NCBI GenBank assembly: GCA_002709835.1
Contig: PAQX01000003.1
Coordinates: 54,012 to 90,209, forward strand
Reading direction: 5' to 3'
Source: Deltaproteobacteria bacterium
GTDB taxonomy: Bacteria; Myxococcota_A; UBA9160; UBA4427
DNA length: 36,198 nt
Of this stretch, positions 24,385 to 31,696 are shown one piece after another. Position numbers and translations under genes: made by a program. Under the pieces are notes generated by a model. It ran no database searches. It saw only the letters and a list, made by a program, of their open reading frames with translations, and was not told where the DNA came from. Position 1 is the first letter of the stretch; every line of letters starts with the position of its first letter.

Positions 24385-25161
24385 TCAGTCGAGGTCGGGC
24401 GCCCAGGCGGATCCGTTGATGTGGGAGCCACCGTCGACGAAGAGGGTGTTGCCGGTCAGATAACGGCAGTCCTCGCTCGCCAGGAAGAGCGCGACCGGGG
24501 CGATGTCGTCGTAGCAGTCGCCGATCCGCCCCATCGGATTCGCGGCATCGGCCGCCGCCACGAGCTCGGGATGGGCGGACATCGTCTGGTCGAAGGAGTT
24601 CGACTTGGCCGCGGGACAGATCACGTTCGCGGTGATGCCGTCGGCGGCCCATTCCCGAGCGGCCGTCCGTGTGGCGGCGCGCAGGGCCTCCTTGCTCGAG
24701 TTGTACTCGGCGGTTCCCATGTGGGCGTTCACGCCGTTGAGGGAGCAGATGTTGATGATCCGTCCCCACCCCTTGGCCTTCATGATCGGGTGGACCGCGT
24801 TCATGGCCCAGAACGGACCGAGGAAGCCGATGGCGAGGCCGTGATTCATCAGCGCTTCGGTCTTCTTCTCGATCCGGCTGATGCGCCCACCGCCCCAGGC
24901 GTTGTTGACGAGGATGTCGGCGGTCCCGAATCGGTCGACGGTCGCCTGGATCATGTGCTCGACGCTCGCGCGATCTCCCGCGTCGGTCTCGACGAAGAAA
25001 GCATTCTCGCCGAGCGCGTCCGCCGTCTGCTTTCCCGTGTCGGGGGAGAGCTCCGCGATCACGACCTTCGCGCCTTCTTCGATGTAGCGCTGGGCGATGC
25101 CGCGGCCGATGCCGAGTCCGGCGCCCGTGACGATGGCGACCTTTCCGTCGATGCGACTCAT
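24385..25161 (-). CDS. SDR family oxidoreductase
   Basis: A 258-residue classical SDR: VAIVTGAGLGIGRGIAQRY (about residues 8-26), VLIAEL-type acidic end of strand 2 (VVIAELSPD), ILVNNAWGGG, active Ser in INICSLNGVNAH and the Tyr-Lys pair in AEYNSSKEALRAAT. The end is YLTGNTLFVDGGSHING. GAGAGGAGG lies just upstream of the ATG complementing 25159-25161, a strong ribosome site. The P450 gene at 25193-26416 lies upstream on the same strand with a 31-base gap, so P450 and SDR form an operon: hydroxylation by the P450 followed by oxidation of the alcohol is the natural reading, although the substrate is unknown. Confidence 0.92.
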   Translation of the reverse strand: MSRIDGKVAIVTGAGLGIGRGIAQRYIEEGAKVVIAELSPDTGKQTADALGENAFFVETDAGDRASVEHMIQATVDRFGTADILVNNAWGGGRISRIEKKTEALMNHGLAIGFLGPFWAMNAVHPIMKAKGWGRIINICSLNGVNAHMGTAEYNSSKEALRAATRTAAREWAADGITANVICPAAKSNSFDQTMSAHPELVAAADAANPMGRIGDCYDDIAPVALFLASEDCRYLTGNTLFVDGGSHINGSAWAPDLD

Positions 25162-25192
25162 GGGAGTCCTCCTCTCGAGAGGTTCGGGTGGG

Positions 25193-26416
25193 CTAGGGCA
25201 TCTCGATGGGGAGGGCGGTGATCTCGCGGAGCGAGAGGTTGCCCGGATCCCAGGTGATGCCGTCTTCGATCACGCGCGCGTTCGACGGCAGGTGGTCGAG
25301 GATGAAGTCGAGCAGGGTGCCTACCTGCAGGCGCGCCAGATGAACGCCCAGGCAGTAGCCTGAGCCGAAGCCGAAGTTCAGGCTGCCGCGCAGGTCCCGG
25401 TCGACGTCGAACCGTTCGGGTTCGGGATAGACGGTCGGGTCCCAGCCCGCGCCCATGAGCGAGAGGAGGATCAGCCGCCCGCGCGGGATCTCGCGCCCGT
25501 CGAGCTCGAAATCTTCCATCGAGGCGCGCATCAGATATTTCGTCGGGCTCTCGAAGCGAAGGCACTCCATCACGGCGTTCTTGAGCTTGGAGCGATCCTC
25601 TCGGAGCGCCTCCATCTCCTGGGGGTGCGAGAGCAGCGTCTTGACCGCCAGGGTCGTCGAGAGTCGGGTGGTGTCCGTCCCCGCCGCGACGAGGACGACG
25701 AGCACCCGGACCAGCACGTCCGGAGAGACGTCGCCACGCTGGTTCGCGATCTCGATGACCTGGGAAACCATGTCCGTCTGCGGGTTCGCGCGCCGGTTCT
25801 CGACGGTTCGGGCCAGCACTTCGTACATCGTCTTCGCCGCGACTTCGGCCTTGTCCCGGTCCTCGTCGCTCGCGACGGGGTTGATGCCGCGGAAGTAGTC
25901 GGGCGCGGAACTCAGGAAGAGGTTCGCGTCCTGGGTCGCGTCGTCGATCCCGAGCAATCGCGAGATCACGCGCAGGGGGACTTCCTGCACCGTCTTCACG
26001 ACGTCGAGGGCGCGCTCGCTCCGGAACGGGGCGCAGACTTCCTCCACCACCTCGTGCACGGTTTCGTCCATCTTGCGGATCATGCCCGGCCTGAAGTCGG
26101 GGGCGAGGAGGTCACGCATCAGGCTGCTGTTCGAATTCTCGTTGGCCTCGATCATCTGGAGCGCGGCGGATTCCAGGGTGGGCCAGCGCTCCGCGCGCTT
26201 CGCCATCTCCGCGGCGTCGCCGAATCCGGCATCCATGGGGTTGCGTGAGACGCTCGGGTGGTCGCAGAGCGCTCGAACCGCTTCGTATCCGTGGACGAGG
26301 AGGCCCTGCATCTCGGGGACCTCGATAAAATCGTCACCGCCATGGGCGCGTTCGAAGGTCGGGTGGGGGTTCGCGGTGTACTCGATCGAGAAGGGATGGT
26401 GACTGGGCAGGCTCAT
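25193..26416 (-). CDS. Cytochrome P450 with canonical helix I
   Basis: A 407-residue soluble P450. All hallmarks are intact: helix I AAGTDTTR (residues 244-251) with the normal Asp-Thr pair, ExxR at Glu284-Arg287 (MECLRFESP), PERF at about 333-336, and heme loop FGFGSGYCLGVHLARL with Cys355. Unlike the two P450s at 16780-19235, its oxygen-activation motif is standard, so it is likely an ordinary monooxygenase. The ATG complementing 26414-26416 has no clear ribosome site. A weak extended -10 on this strand (complement of 26501-26509) may lie in the 174-base gap that separates it from the SDR at 26591. It is followed by an SDR in the same operon. Confidence 0.95.
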   Translation of the reverse strand: MSLPSHHPFSIEYTANPHPTFERAHGGDDFIEVPEMQGLLVHGYEAVRALCDHPSVSRNPMDAGFGDAAEMAKRAERWPTLESAALQMIEANENSNSSLMRDLLAPDFRPGMIRKMDETVHEVVEEVCAPFRSERALDVVKTVQEVPLRVISRLLGIDDATQDANLFLSSAPDYFRGINPVASDEDRDKAEVAAKTMYEVLARTVENRRANPQTDMVSQVIEIANQRGDVSPDVLVRVLVVLVAAGTDTTRLSTTLAVKTLLSHPQEMEALREDRSKLKNAVMECLRFESPTKYLMRASMEDFELDGREIPRGRLILLSLMGAGWDPTVYPEPERFDVDRDLRGSLNFGFGSGYCLGVHLARLQVGTLLDFILDHLPSNARVIEDGITWDPGNLSLREITALPIEMP

Positions 26417-26590
26417 GTTCGGCTCTATCGCGGGGAGTCGGGGCGTAACCGCTCCACGCCTTTCCGGGGGATTCTTCGGGCGAGGCCCGGCGCGCTCAGA
26501 ATGGTAGCAATCGCGGCGCCTGCGCGAGGGCGCCGCGCGGGGCGTCGTGTTGCGTGCGTCGCCTCGGCCGCTAGCCGTGCGCGACGCGGC

Positions 26591-27385
26591 TCAGCGACCC
26601 GGCGCGAACGCCTTGAAGAGCGGCCGGAAGAGCTTCGACTGCGTGAAGGGGTCGAGCCAGCGATAGAGGCGGCCCGAGATCGCGATCGATCGTCCTTTCT
26701 CGACGGCGTCGATTCCGTCGCGGACGACGGTCTCGGCGTCGTACCAGATGAAGCCGGGGAGGGCGTTCTTCATGTCCATCATGCCCGCGGCTTCGTGGAA
26801 GTCGGTATGCGTGAAGCCCGGGCAGAGCGCCGAAACGTGGACGTTCGTGCGTCGGAGGATGAGATCGAGCTCCTCCGAAAGCGCGATCAGATAGGCCTTC
26901 GACGGGCCGTAGTGCGCGCCGGCGCCGCCCGGGAGTCGGCCCGCGAAGGAGGAGACGTTGATCACGCGTCCGAAGCGACGCTCCTTCATGGGCGGGATGA
27001 AGTGATGACACATATGTGTGACGGACGTCATCATCAGCTCGAGGAACGCCGCCTGGGGCGCCCAGTCCTTCTCCTCGAAGAGGGTGGGACCCGCGCTGCC
27101 CGCATTGTTGACCAGGTAGTCGACGTGGATCCCCTCGGCCTGCATCGCCTCGAAGAGAGCGCGCGGTGCGTCGGGGTCCGCCAGGTCCGCGGAAAACGTT
27201 CGCACGTCGACTTCGTGGCGCTTCACGAGTTCGGAAGCCACTTCGTCGAGCTTCTCCTTGCGCCGGGCGACGAGGACGAGCCCTACGCCCCGGCTCGCGA
27301 GCTGGTCTGCGAACTCGACTCCGAGGCCGGCGGAGGCGCCGGTGATCAGGGCGGTGCGAGAAGCGGTGGCGGTTTCGGTCGACAT
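26591..27385 (-). CDS. SDR family oxidoreductase (DltE/YqjQ-like group)
   Basis: A 264-residue SDR with TALITGASAGLGVEFADQLA (about residues 11-30), Arg-rich ARRKEKLDEVA after strand 2 suggesting NADP(H), YLVNNAGSAG, active Ser in VINVSSFAGRLPG and Tyr-Lys in GAHYGPSKAYLIALS. The C-terminus is atypical of the VDGG group: it ends in GRLYRWLDPFTQSKLFRPLFKAF, hydrophobic and basic, as in the DltE-like SDRs that act on acyl or hydroxysteroid substrates and may contact membrane. The ribosome site before the ATG (complement of 27383-27385) is weak. It lies 73 bases downstream of the Tat-exported protein gene on the same strand. Confidence 0.9.
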   Translation of the reverse strand: MSTETATASRTALITGASAGLGVEFADQLASRGVGLVLVARRKEKLDEVASELVKRHEVDVRTFSADLADPDAPRALFEAMQAEGIHVDYLVNNAGSAGPTLFEEKDWAPQAAFLELMMTSVTHMCHHFIPPMKERRFGRVINVSSFAGRLPGGAGAHYGPSKAYLIALSEELDLILRRTNVHVSALCPGFTHTDFHEAAGMMDMKNALPGFIWYDAETVVRDGIDAVEKGRSIAISGRLYRWLDPFTQSKLFRPLFKAFAPGR

Positions 27386-27458
27386 CGGCAGTCGGGCTCC
27401 GGGAAACGCGAGGCGGACACTGGCGCAGGGTAGCGCGAGGTATCGCGGGCCCTCCGCG

Positions 27459-28016
27459 TCAGCTCGTCGCGGTGTATCGGATCAGGGTCCGGGAGCCGTC
27501 GGCGTAGCCGCTGCGCATCTTGTCGCGCCAGTCGGCAATCTCGGCCGGATACTTCGCCTCGTAGCGTTCGAGCAGCCGGTCGAGGAGGGCCCGATCCTTC
27601 ACGGCCTGTCCCTTCGCGACGAAGTTCGGGGCCTTGCGGAAGTCCTCGTTGCGCCCGCCATACCAGGTTCGCCACAGGCCGTGGTCCCCGACCCAGATCC
27701 GAGCGCGATCGAGGCCGCTTCGGATCGCCGTCGCCTTCCAGCGGTCCGTTGCGACGATCACCACGACGGCGTCGTCGAGCCAGGCATACCAGAGCTCTCC
27801 GTGACAAGAGCTCTCCCCGCCGTCTCGCTTGAGCGGAGAGATGTAGACGAAGGAGCTCTCGTCGAGCAGCTTTTTCGGGGCCGGCGGGGCGGCCTCGCTC
27901 GGGAAGGGGGCGAGGCCGAGGGCGGCGGTGCCGAGGCCGGTCCAGGCGATCGCCCGCGTGAAGCGGCGTCGCGTGAGGGGCCGGTCGAAGGAGAGGCGCT
28001 GCGATCGGTCGGTCAT
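27459..28016 (-). CDS. Tat-exported protein of unknown function, possibly flavin split-barrel
   Basis: A 185-residue protein. Residues about 14-42 form a twin-arginine signal: TRRRFTRAIAW then a hydrophobic stretch ending PSEAA, so a folded, perhaps cofactor-loaded, protein is exported. The mature part begins SSFVYISPLKRDGGESSCHGELWYAWLDD and continues VVVIVATDRWKATAIRSG and ARIWVGDHGLWR, a pattern resembling pyridoxamine-phosphate-oxidase-like split barrels that bind FMN or F420. This is only a resemblance. The ATG complementing 28014-28016 has GAGGAAAG seven bases upstream and places the Tat motif properly; a longer frame adds 13 residues. It is divergent from the enoyl-CoA hydratase gene and precedes the SDR at 26591. 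Confidence 0.7.
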   Translation of the reverse strand: MTDRSQRLSFDRPLTRRRFTRAIAWTGLGTAALGLAPFPSEAAPPAPKKLLDESSFVYISPLKRDGGESSCHGELWYAWLDDAVVVIVATDRWKATAIRSGLDRARIWVGDHGLWRTWYGGRNEDFRKAPNFVAKGQAVKDRALLDRLLERYEAKYPAEIADWRDKMRSGYADGSRTLIRYTATS

Positions 28017-28106
28017 GGATGCTTTCCTCGGAGGCGGGCCGCCGGAACCTACCACGTCGAGTTCGTGGGAGCGTTACGCGGCGGATGAGCGGGACTTTCT
28101 TGCGCG

Positions 28107-28135
28107 TTGTCGCCCGTGTCGCTGCGGTTTAGGAT
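28107..28135 (+). promoter_or_regulatory. Possible promoter of the hydratase operon
   Basis: TTGTCG (28107-28112) and TAGGAT (28130-28135) with a 17-base spacer, four of six matches in each box. It lies in the 225-base divergent region 28017-28241, about 100 bases before the ATG at 28242. Confidence 0.35.
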
Positions 28136-28241
28136 CAGGGGCTCGCGCTCTTCGCGGCCGGCGCTCTTCGCCGCCGCGCCAACCATGATCGCCCGTGCCG
28201 ATCCACACCGCCCTGCACTCTGCGGGTAAGGGAGTTCCACC

Positions 28242-29144
28242 ATGAGTTACGACAACGACGCGCCCGGTTCCGACGCCGACCTCCGACCGTCCTGGCCCGC
28301 CTCTGCGGACGACTATGAAGTGCTGCTGGTCGATCGGCCCGCGCCGCTGATCAACCGCATCACGCTGAACCGTCCGGACAAGCGCAACGCGCTCAACAAC
28401 AAGCTTCGTGCGGAGCTGCTGCATGCGCTCCGCGAAGGCGACCGCGATCCCGACGTCCACGTCCAGATCGTCCGAGGCGCCGGGCCGAGCTTCTCGGCCG
28501 GCTACGACCTCGGCGGCGGCAACGAGGGCCTCGAGTATCCGTTCTTCACCGCGGAGGGGGAAGGCCAGTGGCCACGGCACGTCACCGAAGGCTGGATGAG
28601 CATCTGGGATCTCGCGAAGCCGGTGATCGCCCAGGTGCACGGCTTCTGTCTTGCGGGCGGCAGCGAACTCGCCACGGGATGCGACGTTGTCTACATGGCC
28701 GAGGATGCGCAGATGGGATACCCGGCGGTCCGCTTCGGCGTGCCGGACATGCAGTTCCACCCGTGGCTCGTCGGTATGCGACGCGGCATGGAGATGATGC
28801 TGACCGGTGACTCGATCAACGGGGTCGAGGCGGTCGAACGGGGATGGGCGACCCGCGCGTTCCCGGCCGACGAACTGGAAGCGAAGACGCTCGAGATGGC
28901 CGAGCGGATGGCGTCGCTGCCGCCGGACATCGTCCAGCTGAACAAGCGCGCGGTTCATCGACAGATGGACGCGATGGGCTTGCGTCACGGCATTCGCCAG
29001 GGGACGGAGCTCTGCACCCTCGCGATTCACCAGCCGAGCTTCCAGGCTTTTATCAATCAGACGGGCAAGGGCGAAGGCAAGCTGACGAGCGCCCTCCAGA
29101 AGCGCGACGAGCAGTTCGGGGACTACCGGACCGAGAAGGACTGA
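28242..29144 (+). CDS. Enoyl-CoA hydratase/isomerase (crotonase) family protein
   Basis: A 300-residue crotonase-fold protein with a 25-residue N-terminal extension. The oxyanion-hole segments are GPSFSAGYDLG (about 81-91) and HGFCLAGGSELATGCD (133-148). Of the two catalytic glutamates of rat mitochondrial hydratase, the one in CELAMMCD is kept (Glu142). The second, in FGQPE, is replaced by Ala162 (MGYPAVRFG). Hydration by the two-Glu mechanism is thus unlikely; isomerase, hydrolase or other crotonase chemistry is possible. GGGAG precedes the ATG at 28242. The methyltransferase GTG follows three bases after the stop, and the kinase overlaps that, so this gene leads a three-gene operon. Confidence 0.9.
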   Translation: MSYDNDAPGSDADLRPSWPASADDYEVLLVDRPAPLINRITLNRPDKRNALNNKLRAELLHALREGDRDPDVHVQIVRGAGPSFSAGYDLGGGNEGLEYPFFTAEGEGQWPRHVTEGWMSIWDLAKPVIAQVHGFCLAGGSELATGCDVVYMAEDAQMGYPAVRFGVPDMQFHPWLVGMRRGMEMMLTGDSINGVEAVERGWATRAFPADELEAKTLEMAERMASLPPDIVQLNKRAVHRQMDAMGLRHGIRQGTELCTLAIHQPSFQAFINQTGKGEGKLTSALQKRDEQFGDYRTEKD

Positions 29145-29147
29145 GCC

Positions 29148-29822
29148 GTGACGGAGTTCGCGGACCTCGTCCAGCGGATCGAGCCCCATCCGAGGAACGT
29201 GAGCCACTACGTGGCGAAGCACGCGCGCCGGGGTGACCCGGCGGACGTGCTGGCCACGATGGATCGCTACGCCCGAGAAGAGCGGTTCCTGATGAACATC
29301 GGGCCCGACAAGGGCGCGCTCGTGGAGGAGGTCTTCGATCGGATTCCCTCGGATGCACGGATTCTCGAGGTCGGGGCCTATTGCGGTTACTCGGCGGTCC
29401 TCTTCGCGTCGAAGCTCGGGGGCGGCGGCTCACTCGTGTCCCTCGAAGTCGGGGAAGAGAGCGTCGAGGCCGCCCGCGCGAACGTCGCCTTCGCAGGGCT
29501 CTCCGACCGCGTCGAGATCCTCCTGGGTGCGTCCGGCGATTCGATCCCGATGCTTTCCGGGACCTTCGACCTGGTCTTCCTCGACCACTGGAAGGACCTC
29601 TACAAAGCGGACCTGCAGGCGATCGAGGCGAAGGGACTCTTGAAGCCCGGCAGCCTGGTCGTCGCCGACAACGTGGGCGAGTCCTTCAACCCCACCGCCT
29701 ATCTCGAATACGTCCGGACCTGCGGCCGATTCGACTCGGAGCACCGGGAGTCGACGATCGAGTACCACACGCTCCCGGACGCCGTGGAGATCTCCGTCTA
29801 CCGCGGGCCGGGCACCGCTTGA
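29148..29822 (+). CDS. Catechol O-methyltransferase-like SAM-dependent methyltransferase
   Basis: A 224-residue Rossmann-fold methyltransferase of the COMT type, transferring methyl from S-adenosylmethionine to a catechol-like hydroxyl with Mg2+. The SAM-binding motif ILEVGAYCGYSAVLFA (about residues 72-87) is almost diagnostic. The metal/substrate residues map as Asp146 and Lys149 (FLDHWKDLY) and Asp174-Asn175 (VVADNVGESF), equivalent to Asp141, Lys144, Asp169 and Asn170 of rat COMT. The N-terminal NVSHYVAKHARRGDPADVLATMDRY also matches the family. The start is a GTG at 29148, three bases after the hydratase stop, and the stop overlaps the TTG of the kinase (TTGA). A catecholic intermediate or product in the neighbourhood is suggested. 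Confidence 0.9.
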   Translation: MTEFADLVQRIEPHPRNVSHYVAKHARRGDPADVLATMDRYAREERFLMNIGPDKGALVEEVFDRIPSDARILEVGAYCGYSAVLFASKLGGGGSLVSLEVGEESVEAARANVAFAGLSDRVEILLGASGDSIPMLSGTFDLVFLDHWKDLYKADLQAIEAKGLLKPGSLVVADNVGESFNPTAYLEYVRTCGRFDSEHRESTIEYHTLPDAVEISVYRGPGTA

Positions 29823-30661
29823 GCGACCCGGACGCGACGGCGGTCGAGGCCCGCCTCGATCCGTCGGCCCCGCCCGACTATCGGCGCCTGGCTGCCCGTC
29901 TCGCCGTCGCCTGGTCGGAGACACGGCCGCGCCGCGTCGGCTTGTGCGGGGGGCAGGGGGCCGGGAAGTCGACTCTCGGCCGGCTGATCGAAGCCGCCTG
30001 CGCGGAAGCCGGCCTCCGCGCCATCGCGATCGGGCTCGACGACTTCTATCTCTCGCGCGCGGCGCGGAAGGCGATGGGGGTCGAGATTCATCCCCTCTTC
30101 GAGACGCGGGGACAGCCGGGCAGTCACGATCTCGAAAGGCTGCGAAGCGCGCTCGACGCGTTGCTCGATCCGGGTGTCGTGGAGCTTCCGCGTTTCGACA
30201 AGGGGCTCGACGACCGGATCGAAGACGTTCGCGTCGAAGGCCCCTTCGATCTGGTGCTCTTCGAGGGCTGGTGCGTCGGGGCGCGCCCTGGCGGGGTCGG
30301 CGCGGAGACGCCGCCGCTGAACGCGCTGGAGCGTGAGGCGGATCCGCAGGGACGATGGCGGGCCGAGGTCGATGCGCGCCTCGCGCGGGACTACCAATCG
30401 ATCTGGGAGCGACTCGACGAACTCGTCTTCCTCCAGGTTCCGGGCCTCGACGCCGTGCGGCGGTGGCGGCTCGAACAGGAGTCGTCGATTCCGGAAGCCC
30501 GGCGTCTCGATGCGGCTGCGGTGGATCGCTTCGTGCAACACTACGAGCGGATCACGCTTCGCATGCTCGAGGATCTGCCCGAGCGCGCGGACTGGACCGT
30601 CGTCCTCGCCGAGGACCATTCGGTGGACCGGACCCTCCGGAGAGAGAAATGCTTCGCATGA
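29819..30661 (+). CDS. D-glycerate 3-kinase family protein
   Basis: A 280-residue P-loop kinase phosphorylating D-glycerate to 3-phosphoglycerate, by similarity to the plant-type glycerate kinase family. Walker A is GGQGAGKS (44-51). It is followed by GLDDFYLSRAAR, the family signature ETRGQPGSHDLERL, PRFDKGLDDR, LFEGWCVGARP and, near the end, LEQESSIPEARRLD. The start is a TTG at 29819 overlapping the methyltransferase stop by four bases; a far upstream start would run through the methyltransferase gene. It may feed glycerate made by the hydroxypyruvate-reductase-like enzyme at 7374 into central metabolism, although they lie 21 kb apart. Its operon with a crotonase and a COMT-like enzyme is unexpected, and a different hydroxyacid substrate cannot be excluded. 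Confidence 0.86.
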   Translation: MSDPDATAVEARLDPSAPPDYRRLAARLAVAWSETRPRRVGLCGGQGAGKSTLGRLIEAACAEAGLRAIAIGLDDFYLSRAARKAMGVEIHPLFETRGQPGSHDLERLRSALDALLDPGVVELPRFDKGLDDRIEDVRVEGPFDLVLFEGWCVGARPGGVGAETPPLNALEREADPQGRWRAEVDARLARDYQSIWERLDELVFLQVPGLDAVRRWRLEQESSIPEARRLDAAAVDRFVQHYERITLRMLEDLPERADWTVVLAEDHSVDRTLRREKCFA

Positions 30662-30668
30662 GCCTCTC

Positions 30669-30731
30669 CGGTCGCGAGGCCACCACGAGCAGGCCGAAGT
30701 CTTCCTCGCGTCTTCTTCGGGCTCGCGACCG
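30669..30731. repeat. Nested inverted repeat between kinase and dioxygenase genes
   Basis: Outer perfect 10-base arms CGGTCGCGAG (30669-30678) and CTCGCGACCG (30722-30731) enclose inner 6-base arms CCGAAG (30694-30699) and CTTCGG (30715-30720). It begins eight bases after the kinase stop in the 204-base gap 30662-30865. A transcript could fold into a two-stem structure; no T-run follows, so it is not a classical terminator. It might stabilise the upstream message or act as a leader. I see no clear promoter boxes for the dioxygenase gene in the rest of the gap. Confidence 0.4.
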
Positions 30732-30865
30732 TCCGGGAGGGGCTCCGAGTCTTCGGGCGGGCCATTGCGTGATGGAGCGCGGGGACTGAGATCGGCGCTT
30801 GCCGTCCACGCCCCCGGTGGCGAACATCGACCGGGCCGGGTGTGGTTGCCCGGGGAGGATGAAGG

Positions 30866-31696
30866 ATGGACGTAGTCCCGCTCGGGGGTGCGCTCGGCGC
30901 GGAGATCCGAGGCGTCGACGTGCGGTCGCCCAAGGACGACGAGGTCGCTGCGATTCGTGAAGCGCTGCTCGAGAACGAGGTGGTGTTCTTTAGAGACACG
31001 AACCTCGACGATGACGGTCATCTCGCGTTCGCATCGCGCTTCGGAAAGCCGAGCGTCTTTCCGCTCTTCGCGATTCAGGGCGAGACCGCGCCGACCTTCC
31101 AAACGATCATCGACGGACCCGAAAGCCCGCCCTCTGCCGACTACTGGCATACGGACGTGACCTGGACCGCCGAGCCGCCCATGGCGGCCTTCCTCCGTGC
31201 CACGCTGGTTCCGGATCGGGGTGGGGACACGATGTGGGGCTCGATGACCGCCGCCTACGATGCGCTCTCGGATCGGATGCGCGTGTTCTGCGACGGGCTG
31301 ACCGTTCGCCACGACAACACATCCTTCATCCGGGGCCTGGAGAGGAAGATGGGAGCGGACGCGGTCGCTTCCTTCGCGAACAAGCTGCGCGAGGCCTATC
31401 CACCCGTGGAGCACCCGCTGGTCCGGACCCACCCGGAGACGGGGAGGAAGGCGTTGATGTGGGGGGGAGGGTTCATGCGCGAGATCGTGCAGCTCGCCAA
31501 GGACGAGGGCGAGGCGCTGTTCGGCTTCCTGGGGCGCCACATCGATCAGTCGATCTTTCATACCCGCTGGCGCTGGCGGGTCGGTGACCTCGCGATCTGG
31601 GACGAGCGTTCGACGGTCCATCGCGCGCTCGGTGACCACTTCCCCCGCGCGCGCGAGGTTCGGCGCTGCGTGATCGACGGAGACCGACCGGTATGA
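30866..31696 (+). CDS. TauD/TfdA family Fe(II)/2-oxoglutarate dioxygenase
   Basis: A 276-residue non-heme iron dioxygenase that couples 2-oxoglutarate decarboxylation to substrate hydroxylation. The iron triad is His95-x-Asp97 in DYWHTDVTW and His252 in TVHRALGD; the 2-oxoglutarate-binding arginines lie in REVRRC (about 263-267). The context WRWRVGDLAIWDERSTVHRA is the classic C-terminal motif, and the N-terminus PLGGALGAEIRGVDV is typical for TauD. GGGGAGGATGAAGG precedes the ATG at 30866. The stop overlaps the ATG of the membrane protein by four bases (ATGA), so the dioxygenase and the cycloeucalenol-isomerase-like protein are coupled. The substrate may be related to that of the membrane protein rather than taurine; inference. 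Confidence 0.92.
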   Translation: MDVVPLGGALGAEIRGVDVRSPKDDEVAAIREALLENEVVFFRDTNLDDDGHLAFASRFGKPSVFPLFAIQGETAPTFQTIIDGPESPPSADYWHTDVTWTAEPPMAAFLRATLVPDRGGDTMWGSMTAAYDALSDRMRVFCDGLTVRHDNTSFIRGLERKMGADAVASFANKLREAYPPVEHPLVRTHPETGRKALMWGGGFMREIVQLAKDEGEALFGFLGRHIDQSIFHTRWRWRVGDLAIWDERSTVHRALGDHFPRAREVRRCVIDGDRPV

